Positions 10,662 to 23,400 of a stretch of 64,000 nucleotides of DNA are shown one piece after another (the stretch's first letter is position 1; each line of letters starts with the position of its first letter). A program made the translations under genes and the position numbers. This stretch comes from Thamnaconus septentrionalis (Eukaryota > Chordata > Actinopteri > Tetraodontiformes > Monacanthidae), in the NCBI GenBank assembly GCA_009823395.1, contig CM020511.1, forward strand, positions 8,719,001 to 8,783,000, given 5' to 3'. Under the pieces are notes generated by a model. That model did not search any database. It saw only the letters and a program-made list of their open reading frames with translations, and was not told the DNA's origin.

Positions 10662-13600
10662 ATGTCCATCTGTGCCACGGCTGTGTTTTGCGGTGGTGTG
10701 GAGAGGAAACTCCACCGGGTGCTGCTGCCTCTCTTTGGGAATTCTACTTCCAAGCGCCCCTTTTCACTGGTCCACCCATTTTGTGTCGGAATAGACCGGA
10801 CTAGAACAGCCAGACTCAAACTGCCATGTGGAAATGTCAACCTTAGTTTGCACTGTAAGAGCTACGGCAGCGTTACTCCAGCAGCACTCTTCAGTCGGAC
10901 CTCATGTGTGTGGAGGTGTCAGCCGAGAAGATGCCATCCTGCTGTGATGAGAAATGGGAACCTGCTTGGAGGAATTGCGGCATGGCGTGGTAAAAATGGC
11001 TTTTTGAAGGTGACATTTGGGATTTGGAATTACTCCAATAGCATTGGTCATGGTGGTATATTTACAAGACAACCACAAAAGGGACTAATTGAACCTGCTG
11101 TCAATCTTTATGACATGAAGTTTAATTGTTTACATGAAAATGTATGCAAAAAGTGCCACTTGTGTGTGTCGGCCCCTCCCTTCTGCTTCTCTTTAAATCT
11201 AAGGGGGAAAATTTACACAAAATTTACAAAACGTGCAGCCTTTTTCAAGGTTTGGTTTTCTCTTTCAACAGTGTCCGCCAGCCGCTGCAGAGTGACAGAC
11301 ACCTCTGTTTCCAGCGTGCCTCCAGCTTTTGTTGTGGTAAGAATCACGCCATCATCGTTTAGGGCATGAAAGTACAAAAAATACTAAACTAAAAAAAACA
11401 CATTTGCATTGGTTCAAATTGAAAAACAGGTTTTATTTTTCTCAGCTTTTTAATTGTTATTAAACAGAAGGTGATATTCAGTCTATTGCTTTTCTTTCAT
11501 AGATGAAGTTTGACCAGGAGGGAAATGTGATGACATTTGGTAAGGGTTGCAAAATAAACAGATTTTGCAATTAGCCTTATGTTTGCTGCATTGTAAAAAC
11601 AAAACAGAAAATACACTTGTTTTATGTTTTACAAATGATTTCTTCCACAGAGAAGAAAAAAACAGAGCTTTACCAGGAGTTGGGTCTGCAGGCCCGAGAC
11701 CTTCGCTTTCAACACAGCACCAGCCTCAGCTCAAGAAACAACTGCATTATCATACGGATGGAGGTATGCTACTTACTTATTGTGAGTGACACTGTTCTTC
11801 ACTTGTGTCATTGATCAGAAAACATGGTAACCCCCGAGCCCAAATCCAACTGGGCTCCAACTACGATTGGGACATGCCTAACTACTTTATTTTCATTTTT
11901 TTTATTGCAGTAACTGAATAGAGTAGAATAGTGTAATTATTTAAAAAGAACAAAAACAAACAAACACCAGCACATAAGGCTGATTTGAACTCTTGGACTC
12001 AGTATGGGCTGCATTCTCTGTATCGCGATATTGTCACATTGTTTGAATTGGCCACCTCGGGGAAGGAGTAGTAAATGGAGCAACGGTGATCGTGGTCCAT
12101 CATTCTGCAGTGTCTTCCTGTCAATTCCTCTTGGGAGTCCACCATGGTGACCTGGAGATCAGAACACTCTTCCTCACACCTGGTGAAGAGGTACAGGACA
12201 GATCAGTTCAATGTGGCAATGAGTTGCCGTGGAAGAATCAGGGATTAAGAAAAGATAAGAAATAAGTTCAAAAAATTTTGGTTCCTCAGCGCTCCTTACA
12301 CTGACTTCTTCGGTCCAGTCCCAAATGCCAGGCACTCTACACATTCTGCTTTTTGCTGACAGACGCCTAGACACATGGGGCATATCTCACAGGTGGGGCC
12401 AAAGTAGCGGGGCCGTGACAGACGCACGTTCCACACTGGCAATACCCTCTGCCGTTACACACTTGCTGGTTTTTGGCCATGCAGGTTTCACTTCCCAGGT
12501 AGCAGCTGCAGTCGTCTCCCCCCCAGCCCTCGTCGCATACGCACAGATTGCACTCACACCGCCCGCGACCACCGCAGAGTCTGCCAGAGAGAAAACCTCA
12601 TGGTGTCAGCACACAGTAGTTTGTGAAAAACAAGATGGACTTAAACAGTGCATCTTTACCTGTTGTCATATCTGGGGCAGAGAAAGTTGGTGCACTGGCA
12701 GAATTGCCCGGAATATCGTTCCTCCGGGTTTTCCATCACCCGGCACTCACAAACTCCATCTACACACGACCCATTATTGCTGCACACAGGGCTGTCTGGG
12801 TGAGAGCGACACCTCCTGTCATCAGACAGAGCGGTTTCCGTGTCCGTCTCGCACCGTCTCCCAACATAAGGAGCGCGGCACCTGCACTGGCCGCACTGCA
12901 GGGTTCCTCGGCCGTTGCACTCGGGGCTGTCGTCCTGTTTGTGCTTGGTGCAGTCACACTGACCTTAGGGGGGAGGAGGAGAGCTTTGACCCCGTAAAAT
13001 AAAACAAGAACATCAGTGGTGTTGTCTGACACTCAACTCATCAACAGAAATGTCACTTCATGATTCATGCGTGTAATGAGAGTCAAAGCAGACGATGCAG
13101 GACGTCTCTCCTGACAGGCAGTGTCCAAGTTTTATGCGTTGTGTGGTGTTTTCTCCTACTTTGCTGTTTTGGTGAGTTGTCATTGTAACCTGGTGGTACT
13201 GAAACTGCCTCGGTGTCTGAAGGAACGCTTCAGGAAATCGTTCCTGCCAAGAGCCGTCACCCTCTACAACTCATCCCTGCTGTGTGACAGATAATATTCT
13301 GGTCTTTTCTGCACTCAGTGGCAAATATTGCACTCATGGTTTCTAAAACCTTTCTTGTTCCTGCCTCTGCTCATTTGACTGCCTTTTGCACAGCTGCTCT
13401 TGTTTGTTTGTTCTATTTTAATTCACAAATTTTCTTGTGATTGCTCTATAGTTTGTTTTTTCGTTTTTAGTGCTGCAACAGTGTTGTTTCCCAATTTGGG
13501 ATCAATAAAGTTCTATGACTCACATTCCACACTGATCTCTAACTTCACACTCTGTGAAGAGCCTAGGGCTGTGATGTGGACGAACCACGGTCCAGTCCTG

Positions 13601-16600
13601 TTCTGCAGCTGTGTGGAGTTGTGAACTGCGGGGTGACACTGGTCAGCCTCAACGCTCACCTGCAGGGGCAGAAATATGTTATTTTACCCATTTTTAACTC
13701 AAACTGTCTTTGCGTCGGACAAGGATATTTCTCTCTGGAATCTGCTGGCCTCCACACTCAGCGTGTTTGATCCCAAGCTGTAGCCGAATGCGAGGTTGAC
13801 TCCGGCCGGCGGTGAGCTGATGTCGAAAGGGAGCGGCTGTGACCTAGGCCGGGGTGCAGACAGGTCGAGGTTCAGGTTGAAGGATCGGCTCACTCCAGGC
13901 CTCAGACGTACAACTAACTCCTGTGGCTGGGTGACGAGGGACTCGGCCGCCGTTGCTTCAATGCTGCAAGACGATCAGCTTCTTGAGTTCTTTTTTCATG
14001 AGGTCCTTGTTGGGCCACAGCAGTTGAATTTGGTGTAAATACTGTACCTGCTGCTTTTCTTCACTACCTGCACCTCTCCCCTAGGGTTGTAGATGTGAGA
14101 TTTAGGACAGCCCTGCCTTTGAAGCGCTTCTGGGGTTTGACAGCGAATGCTGGAGAAGGGCTGGCTGCACCAGGCACAGTGAGGGCCAGCCTGGATGCAC
14201 TCGTCACAGCTTGATGCACGAGTGAGACATCGGTTTCTTTTGGTCCATCCGGGACACGACAGAGTCAGCAACAGCAGGCAGAGGCTGAGCAGCTTCCACA
14301 TCTTCTTGTTGTAATGAAACTTTAGGATAAGCCTTGAAAAGAATCATTTGGATGTTTTGAAAATGATACAAGAAGAAAAAATGTTTGTTGTATGTCAAAT
14401 GTCTTTGAAGGTAGCAGCTTTCCTTTATGGTGTTTTTTTTCCAAACTCTATTTCTTTGTGCATTAGATCCCTTGAATTGTGTGTTCATAAGCAATTATTT
14501 TTAAGTGAAGTGTTTTTTTTTTTTTTATTATTATTATTCTTCACCAGTCTTTCTGTGAAGAAAACAATGCAGGCACTGGAGTGTGTGGAACAAGACATTG
14601 GCAGCAATTTGTTTCCTTTTGTTTAACAAATGTATAACATTTTGAACCTGCCTGCACCTACATATGGTTTCACAGCAACAATCTGGTGAACAAATACAAA
14701 TAACACCTTTAACCCCTTTTAGAAAGATAAATTAGCGTTGGTGGAACATTGAAGAAGCTGCTCTTCGATCTTTTTACCAAACTGAGTCCTGCAAGTTCGT
14801 AACTTTACGCCTTGTGTTCTGTTTCAAGATCATCTGCCAAGTTGATAAAAACACAGCAGCAGAGGTTCCTTACCTGAGTGAGTGTCCCTTGCAAAGTAAA
14901 GACCACTTGCTCGCTCTCCCTGCTGATCACCTTTTCCTTTGCACAGATCATTGATTGTAGTGGGACTGCTTTGGTTGCTCAACCAACATTGGGACATGCA
15001 CACAAAAAGTGTACTTTGATTTTCTATGTCTCATGCCACTGTCAATATTTATAGTGTACGGTACAGAGGTCTACTTCAGTTTGTGCCCCAGAAAAAGTCA
15101 AACCTGAGAAACGGCAGTGACTCTCACGATGAGAGGTTTACACACTGCCCAACAAATCAAAATAATTAGATGTTACAACTGAGCAGAGGAAGTATTCACA
15201 TTCAGTACTCAAGTAAAAGCATGGCTACTTGTGTTGATGAAGGTTAAAGTACTGATTCAACTGCTTTACTGAAGTAAAAGTAAGAAAGTTCAGGTTCTGA
15301 AATGTACTGAGGTATAAAGCAATATATATATATATATAGAAAAATTCCATTAATGAAACAATACCTGATAAATTATCAAAAATGAAAAAGTGGTGACAGG
15401 ATAATCTGAATTGAACTGGTCAGAGGATCTTGCATGATCATCTGGATCATTTTGTAAACAGCTTTGCTACTCTCATTACTATAGTTTTTCCAACTGCAGC
15501 TTAACCAAACTGTAATAGTTCTGAGCAGTCAGCCATTATTGTATCTTGACGTAATTTGTTTCTTTTAAACACCTTTAAAACACCAATTTTTTGTTTTTCC
15601 AGTGTAAGAAGTAGAAAGTGCAGATGTTTGTGTACAAATGTAGGGAGTCAAAGTAAAAAGTCGTGAGAAAAAGAAATACTCAAGTAAGGTACAGATACCT
15701 GAAAAATCTACTTAAGTGCAGTAACGGAGTACTTGTACCTCCCACCGCTGTACCTGAATCGTCTCCTTGTTGTTTTTGTTCTTTTTCTCCATAGTCTTTA
15801 AAAGCCATCGTGACCCCAAACTCTTTGCTGGTTTTGGATTTCCGGGGACTTAATCTGGACCGCTGGTTGGTCCTGGATTTGGCTCCTCAGCTGGCAGCAT
15901 CGTCACAGGCTCAATCTCTGCCCTTTGAGTTCAGGGCTCTGGAGGCCATACTGCAGCAAAAGGTGAGGCCAGGTGACGGAGGAGCGTCGTGGGCCTGCTC
16001 ATTCAGACATTTAACCCCAGATGGTGACCTGCCTGTGTCCTCAGGTTTGGTGACGTGTGTGTCTGTCAATAGGTGAACACCCTGCAGGCCAGGCTGAGCG
16101 CGGTGGAGCCTGTGATACTGGACGCACTGGAATCCCTGGTGGATCCCAAAATCCTGTCGGCCGACAGGAGTAAGCTGCACGTACTGCTGCAGAGTAGCAA
16201 AAGGTGAAACGCAAAGAGCCCCCCCCCACACACACACACACACATAGACTAGCAGCAGCAGCAAAGTGTTGCATCTCTGCTTTTTTATCGTGTTCAGCTT
16301 TTTATCAGCTTCATCTTCGGCTCAGCTTCTCCTCCTCTGCTTTTTCAAGACTGAGCCCTTTTTGTCCTCTGCTGCAACACTGGTGGAATATGGCCACCGG
16401 TTTGAGATGGTTTCTTTATTTGTGGTCCCAAGTGCTCTGCAGCAACATACCAGATCACCTCACCTGTTGGGGTCAAGCAAAATGGAGTTGAGCGGGAGCA
16501 GGGTGACTCAGTGCCTTGACATTGACTTTGTGCATCGTAAAGAAGTCTGACTTGGAACAGGTTCACTTCTGCTGGGTGAATTGGAGCTGTTTCTCACATT

Positions 16601-18271
16601 TCTTGTGAGCTGCTTGTTCTCACTTTTTGAGTGGGTTAAATTGACATGATTTTTTTATTTATTTGAAATGTTGTTGCTTTTTTCATGTTACAGATGGCAC
16701 GTTTTTCCTTGGGTTTACTGGATGCAGTTCAGGAAATTGACATTTTGATTGGTTAAAGGTTAAACTATTTTTGTCCTTTCCTTTCCTCTGCTCTCACATT
16801 TTATTTTTTTTTACTGTTATTTTTATTTTGCATTAATGAACAGATGTTTGTACGTGTTTTCTTTCTCTGACTCTCTTCCCCTTGTCTCCAACAGCTTGTC
16901 AGAGCTTGAGACGGATATCAAAGTCTTAAAAGACGCCTTGGAGAAGATTTTGGATGAGGACGAGCTCATTGAGGAATTCTGCCTGACCAAGTGGACGGAC
17001 CCCAGAGTTTTGTATGTCACAACTACAACAGTAGTTCTTTCTCAGCTTTAGCTTTTTGGAGAATTACAATTTATCTGAGTATAAATAAATAAAAAAATTG
17101 AGATTTTCACCTTTTTAGTGTTTGGCACATTTTTTTGGACGGTCATACTTGGTGTTACAAGTTTTGGTCGCTGCCAGGATTAGTTATTTATTAAGGCTGT
17201 TGACATTTTGTCTGTTTTCAGTGAGGAAAGCAGTTTGGATCTTGATCATGCCGAGGAGATGGAATTGTTATTGGATAATTACTATATGCAGGTAAATTTG
17301 AACAGTCAGTGTGCCCCTTTACTCTCTTTACAAATTGAATAAACTGCTCTTGGTCAACATAATGGAAAAAAATAGTTTATTCCCTCAATGCAACCCCACA
17401 GACTGAGGAGCTGGGCAACAAGGCTGGAGAGCTAAAAAGGCTAATAGACGACTCTGAAAGTGTCATCTCTATTAACCTGGACAGGTGGGCGCGCACACAA
17501 ACCAAGTGAATTCATTTTCTGTGGATGATTGCTCATCTTTTGCGTTTCTTTCAAAATGCAAACATTTGTTTTAAGATGTGTTGTAAACCTTTTCCTAGAC
17601 TATTCCAAAGCCTTTTGCAAATCTAAGCTTTCCATGCAACAACCTTGTGATTCCAGCCATCGAAACGTGATGATGCGTCTGGGCCTGCAGCTGACCATGG
17701 GCTCCTTCTCTCTCACCTTGTTCAGTCTGATTGGAGTGGCCTTTGGGATGAATTTGGAATCGTCCTTAGAGGAGGTGAAGTCACAATTCATTAATCAGGG
17801 CTTTGCTTTTCATTTTAGTGTTGTGAGAATTACACAGTCAAAAGTAAATAAATACATAGGAACCTAGCGAAAAGTTGGAATTGCTTCTTTTTCACGCTCT
17901 GCCTTTATACTGATGTGCCATTTTTTTTTCTTTCTCCGCAGGACCCTCGGGTTTTCTGGCTGGTAACCGGATTCATGTTATTGGGCAGCGGGCTGTTATG
18001 GAGACGGCTGCTGTCGTTTCTGGGACGACATTTAGAGCCCTCAATAGTAAGTTTAAGTCAGAATATGAACCCTCCTATGTATTTGTTGTTATTATTATTA
18101 CCATGCCATCTGCTTTATCATTCTTCTCATGATAACCACATTTTTTTCCTGAGATTTTTCTTTTTTCCCCACATCAAATCATAAGTGTAATTCCTCCTGT
18201 GTGTGATGCAGATCCCTCCAGTGTGGAAGAGAAATCTCAAAGCATCAGACATGAAGCCAAGAGTCAGCTGA
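10662..18271 (+). CDS. mrs2: Mitochondrial inner-membrane magnesium channel MRS2
   Basis: CorA-family Mg2+ channel that imports Mg2+ into the mitochondrial matrix. Coding exons: 10662-10854, 11272-11336, 11503-11539, 11651-11763, 15795-15962, 16073-16203, 16895-17011, 17222-17291, 17402-17484, 17657-17774, 17942-18046, 18212-18271. Total 1260 bp, 419 residues, all phases closing. The start is the first in-frame ATG (10662); the N-terminus is basic and Ser-rich as for a matrix-targeting peptide. Diagnostic parts: ELYQELGLQARDLRFQH, LPFEFRALEAILQ, LLDNYYMQ, HRNVMMRLGLQLTMGSFSL (first membrane helix), the selectivity signature GMN at residues 356-358 (17745-17753), and a second helix FWLVTGFMLLGSGLLWRR. 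The C-terminal tail after the second helix is shorter than in human. Intron 4 (11764-15794) contains an antisense integrin-like gene. Confidence 0.96.
11999..14301 (-). pseudogene. Degenerate integrin beta (beta-1-like) gene lacking the beta-I domain, antisense in mrs2 intron 4
   Basis: Integrin beta subunits pair with alpha subunits as adhesion receptors. Exons read on the minus strand: 14301-14048 (signal peptide and PSI domain: CDECIQAGPHCAWCS, NPRGE), 13963-13705 (start of hybrid domain: PQELVVRLRPG, then unrecognised sequence), 13659-13524 (end of hybrid: VSVEADQC...HITALG), 12963-12660 (I-EGF 1-2: CNGRGTLQCGQCRC, YSGQFCQC), 12580-12306 (I-EGF 3-4: CGGRGRCECNLCVC, WGGDDCSC, CNGRGYCQCGTCVC) and 12179-11999 (beta-tail, ending RYRECSPY then stop). 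Missing: the whole beta-I (vWA/MIDAS) domain, the membrane helix and the cytoplasmic NPxY tail. A single-base deletion shifts the frame in I-EGF4 near 12407-12413. The intron between exons 2 and 3 would be only about 45 nt. The cysteine spacing fits the beta-1/2/7 group. A pseudogene is the simplest reading; a soluble product would need the frameshift to be a sequencing error. Confidence 0.72.
13180..13518 (+). mobile_element. LINE 3' end (Rex1/L2-like)
   Basis: Contains GAAGGAACGCTTCAGGAAAT CGTTCCTGCCAAGAGCCGTC and CTCTACAACTCATCC, matching the decayed end of a LINE ORF2 (frame reads ERFRKSFLPRAVTLYNSSLL), followed by a 3' UTR and the tail CCCAATTTGGGATCAATAAAG typical of fish LINEs. It sits in the integrin relic's intron, right beside the donor of exon 13659-13524. 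Confidence 0.65.
15190..15755. repeat. Teleost interspersed repeat of the AAGTA(C/A)T-rich kind (mrs2 intron 4)
   Basis: Left part GAAGTATTCACATTCAGTAC TCAAGTAAAAGCA and right part ACTCAAGTAAGGTACAGATA CC...CTTAAGTGCAGTAACGGAGT ACTTGTACCTCCCACC are roughly inverted, as in small non-autonomous DNA elements common in fish introns. An AT run (about 15322-15340) lies inside. No coding capacity. Confidence 0.5.
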
Positions 18272-19691
18272 CGATCTGTCGCCATCCTGTTTATTGGCCA
18301 AGACTCCTACAGACTCTCCATCTTCACTGACAAACATCTCAGCACCGAAAACCTCCAGGAATCTAGTTTCTCCCTTGAGCCTTTTATTTAATAGCGCAAC
18401 AATGGTTGTGTCCCTCACTGTGCCAACAGCTGAGTTTGAGACTTTACATGTGTCAGCAAACTCATCATGTGCTTCTTTGACCCCATTTTATTTTTTGTGA
18501 TGATCTTATCCAAAGACATTAGAAGTGTTCATGTCTAAGTGTGTTGTATAATGACATATGTAGCTAAACCACAGAGTTATAATTTCTTCTTTAATGATGG
18601 TTGTGAGTGGTTGAATTTTTATGTGGGTGAGTGGACGCTGAGACAAAGATACAGAGAACAGTTGGCCTACCATGGTAAGAACCCACATGCAGTTTTACCC
18701 TCTTTTAACAAACTGTTACGGAGCTTGCAGCATTCAAATGTGAGAGCTGTTTGGTTTTGATCATTTCCTGGTTGCCTTAAACTATTGATATGACAAAAAC
18801 ATAAAGAAAAAAACTCTTTCAGGACATCTTACAAGTCTTGTGTGTTTTGTAATTATAATAACTACATTAAAACAATAACAACGGGATGGAACACATTTAA
18901 TATTACGTTTTGGTGGGAAGAAGGAAGGTAGAAGCGAAACCTTTCCAAACGGGACAAATGCAGCGGCAGGAGTGTTTGAAGTTTTTCATAATTAACTATG
19001 TTGTTAGTCTGAAATGGCATGTCAGATGTGTCAGTTCTTCTTGATGATGAGCAGAGCTGGAGTGGTTATAAATCACTACACACTATATCAATACTAACTT
19101 GAATTAACTAAATTAGCGACTTCTGCGATGCCACTGTTGAGCGCTAGAGGGAGACGGAACGTAAGAAATAACGACTATAAATTAGTCGTTCTAAAGTGAC
19201 ATTCTCATGAATTGTTTTATTTTTTTGACTATGTAATGCTCACAACACGGTGAACATTTGAATATCACAGTCCTTCTATTCCTGCCGCTGTCTGGCTTTG
19301 TAACTACAACACTCGGTAATAACACAGGGAAACTCCTGTGTGAATCATCGCTGATTCAATCACTTTGCTGTCCGAGGTTTGCTGAGGAACTGAAACTGCC
19401 CAGGGCTACGGCTGGCCGGGCCTCTCCCCAGAACGTGATGACGTCACGGTCGGGCCACGCTGCCCGAGGCCGACTAAACAAGTTTTCCACAAGAACTTCC
19501 CACGTCAGTTCAGTTCACATCCAGCAGCGGCCCGGACAGACACGAGAGAAAGAGAGAACCCACTTACAACGTGACCAAGAGTAAACGGGAAGGTTTTGCC
19601 GCTCGAGGACGGACGTTTTTCGCTTGAACCTTTTCACTTTTTTTTTGAACGAGTACTTGCTGAGAAGTGGTGTTTGCGCTCCGCGGTCAGG
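18272..19691. other. mrs2 3' UTR, intergenic DNA and sdc2 upstream region
   Basis: The mrs2 3' UTR probably runs to about 18880, where a variant signal ATTAAA lies at 18866-18871. Nothing recognisable follows until about 19400, where CpG content rises toward sdc2. Short open frames here show no family features. Confidence 0.45.
19400..19691 (+). promoter_or_regulatory. sdc2 promoter/5' UTR region with a CRE
   Basis: A perfect palindromic cAMP-response element TGACGTCA occurs at about 19439-19446 (context GTGATGACGTCACGG), 250 bp upstream of the sdc2 ATG, in CpG-rich DNA. No TATA box is obvious. Use in vivo is inferred. Confidence 0.45.
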
Positions 19692-20037
19692 ATGAGGAAT
19701 CTGTGGTTGTTGTTCCTCGTCGGTCTGGTGGCCACCGGGCTCACCGAGAAGGTGAGTGAGTGTCTTTTCACTTTACTGGCGTGTAAGCCGTCGAGGCGCT
19801 GGCGATAATTCAACGTTTTAAGTCAAAAGACGCGCGAGTCGTTGTTTCGGTTCACGTCTTGTGAAGAACAATTGTCCTTGGGAGCTTTTAAAGCGCATGA
19901 AAACAAAGAGCCGCCGCTGGTTGGTGTTTTTTCCTTTTGTCTCGTGTAAAACACTAAAAAGGTTTTAGCAACGAGTTTGAAACATACGTGAAACGTTAGT
20001 GTTTAAGTTTGAATACCTTTTGTATCTTCTTCAGCAT

Positions 20038-20069
<32 letters not shown>

Positions 20070-20431
20070 TTTTACTAGAAACGACTTATACCCCCCTCCA
20101 AAAAGAAGGGGAAAAAAAACAAACGTGATTTACACAAACCAAACGGCCATTATCTTTATAATATTTTAGTTTAGCAGATTAACACCGACTTTATTCAGGG
20201 CACGAATCAATCCGGGCCGTTGATTCCAAGTTCAGTCACTCGGTCAAAGTCTACTCAGCTCAATTATGAATCACGACTTTGACTTTTAACACAAACCCAC
20301 AAACTGGAACTGGAGCTGCAACTGTGTGAATGTGACACTGAGACAACAAAAGGTCCCAGCGGACAACTTCCTTCTGCGTAACTTGGCAATTCACAAAATA
20401 GACAATTGTCTTCCCTCTTAGTATTTCCTCC

Positions 20432-20465
<34 letters not shown>

Positions 20466-23400
20466 AGGAAAACACCTGGAAGTGACAGGCTCAAGCAGAG
20501 CTCTGTCAATCATCACAGGCTTGCTTGGAAACATCCCCGTTGTGTGATTTATTGACTGTGAAATTCCCAAATTTGTGACCATGGAGCTTTGCCACCTCCC
20601 CAGACCTGCGTGGGACTATTGATTTATGAAGTATATACACCATGAAAAAAGGAACAGAGACCGAGAGAGTGCCCTCTTAGCAAAAACTGCTGGGATTGTT
20701 TGTATTTTTTGTTGTTGTCAGAAGCCCAAACGATGGTTGGGTAGGAGGACGTGAACGCTGTTGTAACACAAAGACTTCCTGGAAAGAAGCACTTTGGAGG
20801 AGGGAAAAAAAAACCCTTGCTTGTGTGCCATGAGCTGAGGTCATTTTTGTGCTCGGCACTTTTTTTGTTCCCCCTCTTTACTTGATGCCACTAATGCATG
20901 GATTCCGCTGCTGCAAATTGCTGGGCGTGAGACGTTCTGGCCAATTGCAGCCCTTCTCTTCCCTCTGTGTGCGGTGGTTGTACAAGCAGGGGTTTGGTCG
21001 TCCCGCTGCGGCCACCGACGCTCACTTCCCAAAGGGTTGTGTCGAAACCATCTCGCCGCCCGTGACGTGCTGCGAGCTGCTGCTAGTGGTGTCATTTTTG
21101 GGATGGATGACTCACGGTGAGTCCTGCCGGGCCAGTCCAGACCGGTAGGGAACCTCCCCCCTCCACCAGAACAGGCCCGGGGACGGGGTTTTCACCGGTA
21201 CGGTCAGTTATTCATTTTTAGAGTGACGCCAAACCACGAGTCAGGAGAGGAACATCCAGTCGGGGGAGGAAACATTTGAAAACCTCATCGGCGAATGAGG
21301 AAGATCGGAGGTCGCGACCTCCGGCGGCTGTGACGCCCGGCAGCCCGACGCGTCATCGCCTCTTTGTTAACAGAGTTCCGCCGTTAGTCACACGGCTCAC
21401 CGCAACGAGACAAGACCGAACACATCCAGACACGGAGCGTTTTTCTGTAACGTGCGGGACTTTGATGGAAGCAGCGTCTTTGCCCACCCTGTGGTCGACT
21501 CGTTTGAAATGTTCAAGATGTTTGAAATGTTCAAACATCTTGAAAGCAATAATTCTAGGCTTTCCAATCAGGACCAGAAGGTTGGAATTGTGTCAGATGT
21601 TGTGGATATAAAAGGCTGCACACAGATGGTGGTGCTGTTGTTTGGGGGGGTGTTTTTGTCAACAGGTCTTCAGAAGTCTTTGGCCAATGTGTGAAGTGAT
21701 TCAGGTGGCTTGTTTTTATTCTGTATTCCAATCATGCTAGACCAGGTATGGGCCAACCTCCCCTATTGTGACTGGTGGGCCACAGTGGGGTCTAAAACGT
21801 GATGGATGGGGGGAGCAGGAGCAGATGGATGGAGTGTATTGGTGACCCACCTCATTGGAGAAAAGATATACCATGGGATATGTAGAAAACGTGCATTTAA
21901 AAAAATGAACTAAAGCAGAGATACAACAAAATCAGTGTCTTTGAAGCCCAATGGTATTTCACTGAAGAAAATGGATGACATACAGCTATTTTACTGTATG
22001 TCTTACTGACTATTGATATCATTTGTTCTAGTTCAGCGGGCCGGATTAAAAAGTTTGAACTGGCCGCAGTTTGCCAATGCTATACTATGTGACTTCCCCT
22101 GTCTAATCCCTCCGGAGACAATAACTGTTGGCTACGCGGCTCCATTTACCGTTAAGGGGTCAGATGTTTTACGAGTGGAGTCACAGCCTTGGTCAAACAC
22201 ACACACACACCCTTGAACGTAACATTTGTGTGTGTGCTGCTGTGGAGGTGGTGCTGACAGCTTATTGGTCGACGCACGACTGTTACACAACCTCGATGTC
22301 GGCCCAGCCTCACTCTCTCTCTCTCCTTCTTGAACCTCACTTGGGAAATATTTTATTTCAATAATTAAAAACCTGGCAGGCTCAAGAAATGTGTCTTTGT
22401 TGATCATACAAGATTTAATATTGTGTTAACACAGCCGGTCGAACATCAGCGCCGTGTCATCACCGTGGTCTCGCTGCGTCCAGAAAACTGTCTTCACTTC
22501 ACTGGGACACCAGATGGCTGCATACCGCCTGTGTCTATATGAGCATATATGTGGACATACAGTATGTATGTTCCCATAGATGCTTATCTTCTCAGTTACT
22601 CAGTCAAGACTTTTATGCGTTTTGAACCAATATGCTATCTCAACCATATACATATTAAATCTCATCAATGTCATTTCAATGGGTCGTCGAGGTTGCTAGC
22701 TCGCCGCGGCCGCACAGTCAGATGGTTCTATAAAATCTCAGTTTGTCCAAGTTTCGCACTAAATCAAAGCGTGCCAGTGTTTCTAGAAGTGGATGTAAGG
22801 TTTGCACATCAGAGGCCATAAGCCTACAGCTGCAAAAAAAAATCCAACAAAACACAACTTGAATGACAGAGAAAGATAATTTCTCTACTTTCTTGATGCT
22901 GAGAACTCTTTGTTTGTAGCTAGTTTTGGAGGCGACCTTGCGCATATAAGCGGAAGTGCAACTGCTCAGCGGTGCCGTGAGCGACTGGCCTTATATGATC
23001 ATCCAGCTCCTCCTAGTATGTAAATGGTGTGTGTGCTGCTCTGTCCTCACACACTGATTTCCAGATCTGCCTCAGAAGGCAGGCAGATCTGGAGATGCAG
23101 GACAGCTCCAGCTTGAAAGTCACTCCGCACACATGAGCTGGTTTAGACGGCCAGCGCTTGGGAGAACTTCCAGGGATCTGTGCCCAGAGCTGTGTGAGGG
23201 TCTGGGCCACTCTGGGTTTTGACAAGTGCAGCATCTGTTTTTCCAATCACCCCCAGTGGAAGACGGCAAGAACGCAGCCTGCTGTCTGGGTCACTCCTGT
23301 GCTCACGAGAGCCCGCCGTCTTCTGAAAATGGATATTGACGCTCGTCCCTTTGGCCCATTTCAACACGTTGTGAACACAAACATCTGGTTTTCATCTCAG

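Noticed and set aside
12325..13002. Plus-strand 225-codon frame in mrs2 intron 4
   Set aside because: Shadow of the Cys-rich integrin EGF exons on the opposite strand.
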